Shown: positions 1 to 6,836 of the stretch, piece by piece
Numbering within the stretch: the stretch's first letter is position 1
Layout of the letters: every line of letters starts with the position of its first letter
Source: Desulfobacterales bacterium
GTDB lineage: Bacteria; Desulfobacterota; Desulfobacteria; Desulfobacterales; JAUWMJ01
NCBI GenBank assembly: GCA_030613225.1
Contig: JAUWMJ010000120.1
Span: 1-7,977, forward strand
Reading direction: 5' to 3'
DNA length: 7,977 bases
Made by a program: the position numbers and the translations under genes
The notes under the pieces: generated by a model
The model's database searches: none
The model's input: only the letters and a program-made list of their open reading frames with translations
Told to the model about the DNA's origin: nothing

Positions 1-68
1 AGGGTTAATATCTATTAAAGAACAGTGGGTTAACATTCATTATCCGGCCAAGGCCCGATAGGCTTTGT

Positions 69-104
69 GAACCGCATAGTGCGGACCCGCTTGCTATGTG
101 GTGT
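69..104 (+). ncRNA. Group II intron domain V hairpin
   Basis: Nine contiguous pairs join 71-79 (ACCGCATAG) to 94-102 (CTATGTGGT), with one G-T pair. Above them an internal bulge (T80; T91-G93) leads to a short GCG/CGC stem (81-83 with 88-90 or close to it) capped by a small loop. The overall size (about 34-36 nt), the asymmetric two- to three-base bulge on the 3' side and the position just upstream of a domain VI hairpin match domain V, the catalytic core of group II introns. I could not fix the register of the catalytic triad by eye, so I do not claim that it is intact. Confidence 0.75.
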
Positions 105-139
105 GGGGGCTGGGGGAGAAAAACCCCCGGCTACCCGAT
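105..139 (+). ncRNA. Group II intron domain VI with candidate branch-point A
   Basis: GGG (105-107) pairs with CCC (134-136). Above it, GCTGGGGG (109-116) pairs with CCCCCGGC (124-131), leaving an A-rich loop (117-123). A133 is unpaired on the 3' side between the two helices, a few bases from the 3' end, where the bulged branch-point adenosine of domain VI normally sits. The intron 3' end (GAT) follows at once. Confidence 0.75.
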
Positions 140-146
140 TAAGTGC
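139..146 (-). other. Remnant of attC R'' core of the fifth cassette, interrupted by the intron
   Basis: On the minus strand the bases are GGCACTTAA followed by intron sequence. A complete R'' box would be ACTTAAC, which fits RYYYAAC exactly. It is also the same octamer context (GCACTTAA) as the R' box of the preceding attC at 754-761. The terminal C, and all of the palindrome beyond it, are replaced by the intron end. The TAA stop of the DUF4145 gene sits in this box, as the stop of the DUF4238 gene sits in its own R'' box. The rest of this attC should lie on the far side of the intron, outside the window. Confidence 0.7.
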
Positions 147-732
147 CATTACCCTCACTATTTCCTTTACGCGCTAAATAGGCATTATATTTATCAGTTA
201 GCACGTAAACATATTCGCAAATAGCAATCGCGAAATCTAGAATGTCGCTTGCGTCCTGGCGTTTAATCTCTGTCTCAATTGCATGGGCACCAATATTGCG
301 CTCCTTTCTCAATGCTTCACTCCATTCATAAAGCCTTGCATCAATAATTTCTTTTGATTTAAGTTCTTTCAGACCTTGAAATAAATTGTTCTTATTTGTC
401 TTATCTGAAACTATGAACTCGATAGCCTTACCGCACATAACCGCCGTAGCCGAATATACTTTGGCATCATAACATCGTTTAGCATCTTCGAGAGATTTCC
501 TGACTGGTTTTGGGATGGATTCGTGAAACTTGTTTTTAGGTTCAGGCCAGACCCTTTCAGCTTTAGAAGGGTAAGATTCCTCTCCGGTTTTTATTCCTAC
601 CAAGCTAGCCCAACAGGAAGGACATTGATACAGACCGACAGTCAAATCTGTAATAAACTGGCTTTCCGCATCATTCGTGCAGAGTTCTTTTGCATCAACT
701 ACTGCTTCACAAGAATAACATTCTATTAGCAT
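139..732 (-). CDS. DUF4145 (HEPN-like) protein with N-terminal zinc ribbon, cassette gene
   Basis: A 197-aa protein whose residues about 73-188 match the DUF4145 pattern: a helix starting IPKPVRKSLEDAKRCYDA, then SATAVMCGKAIEFI, a LKELKSKEIIDARLYEW segment, and RNIGAH. The last is an R-x4-H motif (R145, H150) like the RNxxxH active-site motif of HEPN ribonuclease domains. From family knowledge DUF4145 is HEPN-like and recurs in restriction and defence contexts. No substrate is known for this one. The N-terminus carries two CxxC pairs (C5/C8, C37/C40), probably one zinc ribbon. ATG at 732 is chosen because it follows AAGGAAATCAAGGA and lies 23 nt after the R' box of the upstream attC. The stop falls in the R'' core that the group II intron has invaded, so the protein is probably full length. 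RNase activity is inference. Confidence 0.85.
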   Translation of the reverse strand: MLIECYSCEAVVDAKELCTNDAESQFITDLTVGLYQCPSCWASLVGIKTGEESYPSKAERVWPEPKNKFHESIPKPVRKSLEDAKRCYDAKVYSATAVMCGKAIEFIVSDKTNKNNLFQGLKELKSKEIIDARLYEWSEALRKERNIGAHAIETEIKRQDASDILDFAIAICEYVYVLTDKYNAYLARKGNSEGNGT

Positions 733-754
733 TCCTTGATTTCCTTATTTTTGC

Positions 755-879
755 ACTTAACGCAGAAGTCAGGGGCAGCCAGGGCTCCCACTGACTTCAA
801 TTGAAACTATAAATTTAAAGTTCCCATCATCTTTCTAAAACGGCTCGGCTCTGGCTGTCACTGAACTGACAGGTTAGCT
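755..879 (-). other. attC recombination site (125 bp) after the DUF4238 cassette
   Basis: On the minus strand R'' is AGCTAAC (879-873) and R' is GTTAAGT (761-755), a perfect GTTRRRY. Between them lies a long imperfect palindrome. Its outer arms, read on the plus strand, are GTCAGGGGCAGCCAGGGCT (about 769-787) and a complementary GGCTCTGGCTGTCACTGAAC (847-866). An AT-rich spacer of about 50 nt separates the arms. The TAA stop of the DUF4238 gene (876-874) lies inside R''. The site is closely related to the attC at 2561-2689. Confidence 0.85.
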
Positions 880-1857
880 TCCGACCATTTTAGGGCCAAC
901 TTTCAATTCTGGGTTATCTCGAATCATTTTTAATGCTAATGAAAAATCATCATTACTTGAAAAAACAAACCTTGATGAAAAAAAGACTTGTAAAGAATTA
1001 TGGTTAACAACACTCTCAGCTCTGTAGGGAACTGTTTCTTTTTTCTCAAACCCATTCATAATTTGTGAAATAAAAGAACTATCCTTTATCGATCTCGAAC
1101 CAAGTTCTGGATCTAATCGCATGATTAGTTTATATTTCTCATACGTCTTTCTGAATTCTTCTTCATGACTTGGGCAGAACATACCAAGAGCAAGCGTTTT
1201 GCTTAAAGGGAAATAGATTTCAATGCCACGAACAGCTAAACCGATATTACCATATGGCCCATGATCAATCATATTTTGTAATGTTACAGGATTGTCTGAA
1301 ATGTATAATGGATGACTTTTTGTTGTTTTTAAAAGCACCCAAGATTTATTTAGAAAATAAGGAGCATACTCGCCCGATTTTAGAACAGATCGGATGCCAT
1401 GGAGTTTTAAAGTTTTATCATCAACCTCGACATAATCCTTGATTTGGGTTATATCTTCTCCTCTCTTTTTTAGAGTATCGCCTAATGTTTCAGACATATC
1501 TCTGAATAATTGCCGATGTTGTTTTGTCCTTACAAATTGTAAAGCGAAGAAGTGTGATAGAAATAACCTATCCTCATCTGATAGATCCGAAATACTATTT
1601 TTTCGCGCAACATCTTTTGCTATTTTAGACGCATGTGTTTCAATGTCTGAGAGAGATGGCTCTATAGTTAATTCGTTTCCTTTAAATCTAAAATCATAAA
1701 ATCCTTTCTCTGATGCCACATTTTTCACATGTGATTTAAATTTTTTACCGGTTGTTTTATCAAAAACCCAGACTTGTGGTTTTTTCCCACTGGTGAATTG
1801 TTTAAGCAAGAACTGAGGAACATAGTGCTGTATTTTCGCAATTTCATTACGTTTCAT
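874..1857 (-). CDS. DUF4238 family protein, cassette gene
   Basis: A 327-aa protein of unknown function. It opens with IQHYVPQFLLKQF, the characteristic N-terminal motif of DUF4238 (usually HYVPxxYLxxF). It also carries the later hallmarks SDNPVTLQN in mid-protein and YFPLSKTLALGM after it. The length fits the family (about 250-350 aa). There is no signal peptide or clear membrane helix, so it is presumably cytosolic. An in-frame GTG at 1893 would add 12 residues but starts inside the upstream attC at its R' box. ATG 1857, directly before the conserved motif, is preferred although its ribosome binding site is weak. The stop codon is embedded in the R'' box of the following attC. No promoter was recognised. 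DUF4238 genes are frequent accessory genes, but their biochemical activity is not known to me. Confidence 0.82.
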   Translation of the reverse strand: MKRNEIAKIQHYVPQFLLKQFTSGKKPQVWVFDKTTGKKFKSHVKNVASEKGFYDFRFKGNELTIEPSLSDIETHASKIAKDVARKNSISDLSDEDRLFLSHFFALQFVRTKQHRQLFRDMSETLGDTLKKRGEDITQIKDYVEVDDKTLKLHGIRSVLKSGEYAPYFLNKSWVLLKTTKSHPLYISDNPVTLQNMIDHGPYGNIGLAVRGIEIYFPLSKTLALGMFCPSHEEEFRKTYEKYKLIMRLDPELGSRSIKDSSFISQIMNGFEKKETVPYRAESVVNHNSLQVFFSSRFVFSSNDDFSLALKMIRDNPELKVGPKMVGS

Positions 1858-1884
1858 TATGCAGCATTTACAGAAGAATATAAA

Positions 1885-1942
1885 AGCTAACACCCGGCTT
1901 CAGCGAACGCCGTTAGGCGTCCGCTGGAAGCCGTTGTTGGCT
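1885..1942 (-). other. attC recombination site (58 bp, short type)
   Basis: On the minus strand R'' is AGCCAAC (1942-1936) and R' is GTTAGCT (1891-1885). Between them lies a near-perfect hairpin: CGGCTTCCAGCG pairs with CGCTGAAGCCG, leaving one unpaired C, and ACGCC pairs with GGCGT around a four-base TAAC loop. Unpaired extrahelical bases are a normal attC feature that sets strand choice for the integrase. The compact 58-bp form is unlike the other three sites here (125-133 bp), which suggests that this cassette came from a different array. Confidence 0.88.
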
Positions 1943-2551
1943 GAGCTTCTTTCCATGATTAAAAGCATTGAATAATTGGTTACCCAATTTTGAAACTTCA
2001 AAGTAGATCTCACCTGCCGTATCAAAAGTTTTACCTCCCACGATTTTTGTCAGGCCTGATGGATATAGAGCTTGAAGGAAATTTTCTTGAGATGGTCCTT
2101 TCTTCGACAAATTGTGGGATCTATGAAGAATGTTGAGGTCAGAAACAAATGCCTGATCCACAGCTTGAACAATTCGGTGAAAATCATTAGATTTCAAATG
2201 GCCAAAAGCATATGCGATAAAAACCTTTGCGATTATGTCTGCTTTATCTAAATCAGCTAAACGATCAATTAATAAAAGAACCGTCTCCCCGACTTTTCTT
2301 GACTGATCAGGGTTTTCAGCCACTCTTTGGCGTATTTTTTCTTTTAGGTCAGGCCCTACTCTTTCCAAGGATTTAAGGAAAGTTGACAGTTTCGCAGCGA
2401 ATAGCCTATCTCGGATATCACCTGCGCCTTTTATAGCTTTAATCGCTGTACCAACAACCGGTATACCCTTTAAAATCTCATTATCAATGAGGACATCGAT
2501 AAGGGCCTCTGCATTTTCAAGTGCAGCCTCTAAGATGGGACTATCTTTCAT
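1913..2551 (-). CDS. Unknown cassette protein, paralogue of the neighbouring cassette gene
   Basis: A 212-aa protein that I cannot name. It shares a clear homologous core with the next gene (2692-3321): LKGIPVVGTAIKAIKGAGDIRDRLF with KLSTFLKSLERV near residues 25-65, then GETVLLLIDRLADLDKADIIAKVF and YAFGHLKSNDFHRI near 90-135. The IPVVGTAIKAI stretch is hydrophobic and glycine-containing and could contact a membrane, but it is too short for a confident transmembrane call. A TTG at 2566 lies inside the upstream attC R' box, so ATG 2551, with GGA about 7 nt ahead, is chosen. The last nine sense codons (SQQRLPADA) and the TAA are read from the first half of the following attC, so the C-terminus is shaped by the recombination site. 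No catalytic motif is seen. Confidence 0.78.
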   Translation of the reverse strand: MKDSPILEAALENAEALIDVLIDNEILKGIPVVGTAIKAIKGAGDIRDRLFAAKLSTFLKSLERVGPDLKEKIRQRVAENPDQSRKVGETVLLLIDRLADLDKADIIAKVFIAYAFGHLKSNDFHRIVQAVDQAFVSDLNILHRSHNLSKKGPSQENFLQALYPSGLTKIVGGKTFDTAGEIYFEVSKLGNQLFNAFNHGKKLSQQRLPADA

Positions 2552-2560
2552 TTTCAATCC

Positions 2561-2689
2561 AGCCAACGCAAAAGTCAGGTGCAGCCAGGGCTCCCACGGA
2601 CTTCAGCAAAGATATTTTATTTTCAATTTTACTTTATTTTGCCAGAGCGGCACCAGCCCTGGCTGTCCACCTGAACTGACAGGTTAGCC
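2561..2689 (-). other. attC recombination site (129 bp) between the two paralogous cassettes
   Basis: On the minus strand R'' is GGCTAAC (2689-2683) and R' is GTTGGCT (2567-2561). Plus-strand arms GTCAGGTGCAGCCAGGGCT (2574-2592) and AGCCCTGGCTGTCCACCTGA (2655-2674) are near-perfect inverse copies. They are separated by an AT-rich loop whose centre carries no gene. The stop codon of the upstream cassette gene lies 3 nt before R''. The outer arms are nearly identical to those of the 755-879 site, the family resemblance expected within a single integron array. Confidence 0.87.
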
Positions 2690-2691
2690 AT

Positions 2692-3321
2692 TTACAGTGC
2701 AAAACTTATGAACAATTCACCATATTTATTTAAATAATACCCAGTTTCGCCAATCCATTGAGGATCTTTACGTTCAATTTCATAATTAGATAAAAATCCA
2801 GCTGAAAATAGGGACTGAGTTATAGGACCAGGTTCTACCTTTTTGTTATTATGATAATTTCTTAAAACTTCGAGGTCTTGAGTATAACATCGATTAATCA
2901 TGGTACATAAACGAAATGCGTCAGATTCATTAATTTTACCAAGAATATATGCATATATAATTTTTGCGATTAAATGAGGTTTTTTCATATCTTCAGCACG
3001 ATCAAGTAGCAACAATATCGTTTGGCCAAATTCGTGCTGTTTTTCTTTGCTATCAAATCGATTAATAAATTCTTGGCGGTCTTGAATAGGGATTTGGGAT
3101 AGTTCTTTCAAGAAAACTGCAACCTTTCTAATAAATAAAGCAATCTTTATATCTCGTCCAGCTTTCATTACACCTGTAAGCATACCAATAATAGGTATAT
3201 CACGGAGTGCGCCCGATTCAAGTGCCGAATCAATAGCTGTTTCTGATATGTCTCCAAGAAGAGTGGCAAGTGATTCATTTGCCAATGAACTAGTAATAGA
3301 GATATCAAGAGAATCGTTCAT
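2692..3321 (-). CDS. Unknown cassette protein, paralogue of the following cassette gene
   Basis: A 209-aa protein of unrecognised family. It shares order and spacing of conserved blocks with the 1913-2551 product: LRDIPIIGMLTGVMKAGRDI, then KVAVFLKEL, GQTILLLLDRAEDMKKPHLIAK, and YILGKINESDAFRL. The family looks mostly helical, with one short hydrophobic segment (IPIIGMLTGVM, about residues 42-52) and no signal peptide. ATG 3321 is preferred, with CCAAGGACAAATT ahead (AAGGA Shine-Dalgarno), because it lies 11 nt after the R' box of the upstream attC. Extending the frame to 3372 would place 17 codons inside the recombination site. The stop is 3 nt before the next R''. It occupies its own cassette, so it need not be co-transcribed with its paralogue. 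Function unknown; a phage-defence or stress role would be a guess from the integron setting alone. Confidence 0.8.
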   Translation of the reverse strand: MNDSLDISITSSLANESLATLLGDISETAIDSALESGALRDIPIIGMLTGVMKAGRDIKIALFIRKVAVFLKELSQIPIQDRQEFINRFDSKEKQHEFGQTILLLLDRAEDMKKPHLIAKIIYAYILGKINESDAFRLCTMINRCYTQDLEVLRNYHNNKKVEPGPITQSLFSAGFLSNYEIERKDPQWIGETGYYLNKYGELFISFAL

Positions 3322-3332
3322 AATTTGTCCTT

Positions 3333-3465
3333 GGCTAACGTATAGAGTTTTATCCATTGTCCCGCAGTACAAGAATGCGGGAGAAAGCCCAGTTTGGCAG
3401 AAACAGTTTGAAAAGCTCGGACGATACGTTTAATCAGCGGGATGATGGATAAAACTTTGTTGGAC
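3333..3465 (-). other. attC recombination site (133 bp) after the first cassette
   Basis: On the minus strand R'' is GTCCAAC (3465-3459), a perfect RYYYAAC, and R' is GTTAGCC (3339-3333). Plus-strand AGTTTTATCCAT (3346-3357) is a perfect 12-bp inverse of ATGGATAAAACT (3445-3456). The arms continue, with a small mismatch, into CCCGC (3360-3364) and GCGGG (3437-3441). A second inverted repeat, GCCCAGT (3387-3393) with ACTGGGC (3464-3470), overlaps R'' and could compete with the attC fold. Sequence and arms differ from the other sites of the array. Confidence 0.85.
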
Positions 3466-3489
3466 TGGGCCGTTCTGATCAGCCGCTAA

Positions 3490-3732
3490 TTACCTACCAT
3501 TATCTATGGAGATTGTAAAGCTGTGATTTTGCATCAGGATATGTAAATTTTCGAAGTTTATAACTCTCATCGATCTAAAAATTAGCTCATATAAATAAAA
3601 ACAGGCATCAGGATGCCCAATATTATTTGCATGAGGCATATTATAGTAACTTCCGGCCAAATACCGCCAGGTTTGGGCACACCTCTCCTGTTGTTCTTCA
3701 ATGAGCTTTGAAAAACTATATGGCGCAATCAT
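3490..3732 (-). CDS. Hypothetical 80-aa protein, first (IS-proximal) cassette gene
   Basis: A small ORF that I do not recognise. It starts at ATG 3732 with AAGG about 8 nt ahead, and ends 24 nt before the R'' box of the attC at 3333-3465, a normal distance for a cassette gene. The product is rich in aromatic residues, Asn, His and Met (for example YYNMPHANNIGH and HILMQNH), has two cysteines far apart, and shows no signal peptide or clear membrane helix. No attC or attI was identified on its upstream side. A weak GTTATAT lies only a few bases before the ATG. The gene could be a complete small cassette, or the 3' part of a longer one whose beginning was lost when the IS91-type element arrived at about 3760-3811. 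Confidence 0.5.
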   Translation of the reverse strand: MIAPYSFSKLIEEQQERCAQTWRYLAGSYYNMPHANNIGHPDACFYLYELIFRSMRVINFENLHILMQNHSFTISIDNGR

Positions 3733-3810
3733 CCATATAACCTTGTTACCGGTGACAAAAAGGCTGTCTGAGTAATTAATGTAAGCCAGTCAAAATCAAT
3801 ATGGAAACCG

Positions 3811-4101
3811 CTACCCCGATGGATGCAGAATTTCAAATCCACTGGGGCTGGATCCTTTCGGTATCAAGCAAACCGAGTGCATTGTTCCTTTCCCGCAGCA
3901 GGGACAAAGCGTGATGTCCTTGCCTGTTTCCTGCCTGAGGTACAACAGATAGTTTTCAACTTCCTTCTGATCGATCTTATGCGGTGATTTGTTGCAGTAC
4001 TTTGCAAGGCCTGAAACAGCGGCTACATAAGCTTTCTGCGTTTTGGGTGAAAATTCCCTGAGTTGCATTGCCCTGATCATTTTTTGACGCAATTGTGACA
4101 T
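3811..4101 (-). pseudogene. IS91-type remnant: integrase N-terminus fused to transposase C-terminal zinc ribbon
   Basis: A 96-aa reading frame that appears chimeric. Residues 1-60 (MSQLRQKMIRAMQLREFSPK, QKAYVAAVSGLAKYCNKSP, VENYLLYLRQ) match the SAM-like DNA-binding N-terminus of tyrosine recombinases, in the form that accompanies IS91 transposases. Residues about 61-96 begin KDITLCPCCGKGTM, which resembles the last zinc-knuckle segment of the IS91-type Y2/HUH transposase, not any part of an integrase. IS91-type elements of this group carry integrase then transposase in the same direction, so one internal in-frame deletion would produce this fusion. The recombinase catalytic domain (R-H-R-Y) and the transposase HUH and two-tyrosine motifs are all missing, so it cannot be active. 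The start is supported by AAGGAGGT 5-6 nt ahead of the ATG. It is not an integron integrase. Confidence 0.72.
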
Positions 4102-4102
4102 G

Positions 4103-4155
4103 ATATACCTCCTTAAATAAGAGTAATAGAAAATAGGCTTAAGCCGGAGGTATAT
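4103..4155 (-). promoter_or_regulatory. SD-sequestering inverted repeat in the IS91-remnant leader
   Basis: The Shine-Dalgarno AAGGAGGT (4114-4107) is unusually strong. ATATACCTCC (plus strand 4103-4112) is a perfect 10-bp inverse of GGAGGTATAT (4146-4155), so in the minus-strand transcript the ribosome binding site can be fully paired with upstream leader. The loop contains a perfect palindrome, GGCTTAAGCC (4136-4145), continuous with the upstream arm. A second copy of GGAGGTAT at 4179-4186 offers an alternative pairing partner. This would hold down translation of the recombinase or transposase; the role is inferred. Confidence 0.5.
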
Positions 4156-4214
4156 ATAATACGATCAGGGAGTGTATGGGAGGTATTAAATAAAGAGTTC
4201 TACGAGAAGTTAAC

Positions 4215-4229
4215 TGCCGCGTAGCGGCA
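4215..4229. other. Short GC hairpin downstream of pyrG
   Basis: TGCCGC-GTA-GCGGCA is a 6-bp perfect stem with a three-base loop, 13 nt after the pyrG stop. In the pyrG direction no T-run follows, so it is not a canonical intrinsic terminator, though it may protect the mRNA 3' end. On the plus strand T6 (4237-4242) follows after 7 nt, which is too far for a confident terminator. Confidence 0.35.
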
Positions 4230-4241
4230 TAATATAGTTTT

Positions 4242-6729
<2,488 letters not shown>

Positions 6730-6836
6730 TTATCTATAGTCTCTTGAGACGATTGTAGATTGTTGATTTAAATAAAACAGTGGAGTGTAGCGACATCCAT
6801 TAATCTTCAATCTTCAATCATCAATTTTCAATCCAT
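6730..6836. repeat. eno/LolA-like intergenic region with ATTGA-type short repeats
   Basis: A 107-bp AT-rich gap. Next to the eno stop (about 6799-6831) it holds degenerate tandem copies of a TCAATCTT/TCAATTTT unit: ATCTTCAATCTTCAATCATC, then AATTTTCAATCC. A GTCTC-TT-GAGAC hairpin (6739-6750) lies just before the LolA-like start. No intrinsic terminator for eno and no convincing promoter were found. Read-through transcription from eno is possible. Confidence 0.45.

Larger units (their letters stand above)
1..139 (+). mobile_element. Group II intron, 3' end (domains V-VI), truncated by window edge
   Basis: The last part of a group II intron, a self-splicing and retrohoming ribozyme; its body and any reverse transcriptase gene would lie left of position 1. 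A domain V-like hairpin (about 69-104) is followed directly by a domain VI-like hairpin (105-136) with an unpaired A at 133. The element ends in CTACCCGAT, a typical bacterial group II 3' terminus (pyrimidine-rich, ending AY). The boundary is either 139 or 140, because the next base is also T. The 3' exon begins with (T)AAGTGCC, which matches an integron attC R'' core read on the plus strand. The intron runs opposite to all cassette genes, as described for group IIC-attC introns. The intron class is inferred from the insertion site, not from the RNA structure. No reverse transcriptase coding sequence is visible in 1-60. Confidence 0.82.
139..3760 (-). mobile_element. Integron-type gene cassette array (CALIN-like), five cassettes
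   Basis: Five genes on the minus strand are each followed by an attC-type recombination site, four complete and one cut by the group II intron at 139/140. Inter-gene spaces are filled almost entirely by the attC palindromes. Coding ends lie in or close to R'' boxes and starts lie 10-30 nt after R' boxes, the usual cassette layout. Two attCs (755-879 and 2561-2689) are clearly related, and the other two differ in sequence and length. No integron integrase is present on either strand; the only recombinase fragment (3811-4101) resembles an IS91-associated integrase instead. The array therefore looks like a cluster of attC sites without intI, or the far part of an integron whose integrase lies elsewhere or was lost. 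The right boundary of the first cassette is uncertain. Confidence 0.85.

Noticed and set aside
1858..1893. GTG start at 1893 for the DUF4238 gene
   Set aside because: It begins at the R' box of the attC, and the family's conserved N-terminus starts just after ATG 1857.
755..2689. Repeats at 755-879 and 2561-2689 as a CRISPR or IS inverted-repeat pair
   Set aside because: There are only two copies, each internally palindromic, about 1.7 kb apart and lying between cassette genes with R''/R' core boxes. attC explains all of this.
3322..3372. Longer start (3372) for the 209-aa cassette protein
   Set aside because: The extra 17 codons lie mostly inside the upstream attC, and a good AAGGA ribosome binding site precedes ATG 3321.
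3811..4101. Candidate integron integrase (intI) end of the array
   Set aside because: The N-terminus matches IS91-associated integrases better than IntI. It runs in the same direction as the cassettes instead of divergently, and it ends in an IS91 transposase-like zinc ribbon.
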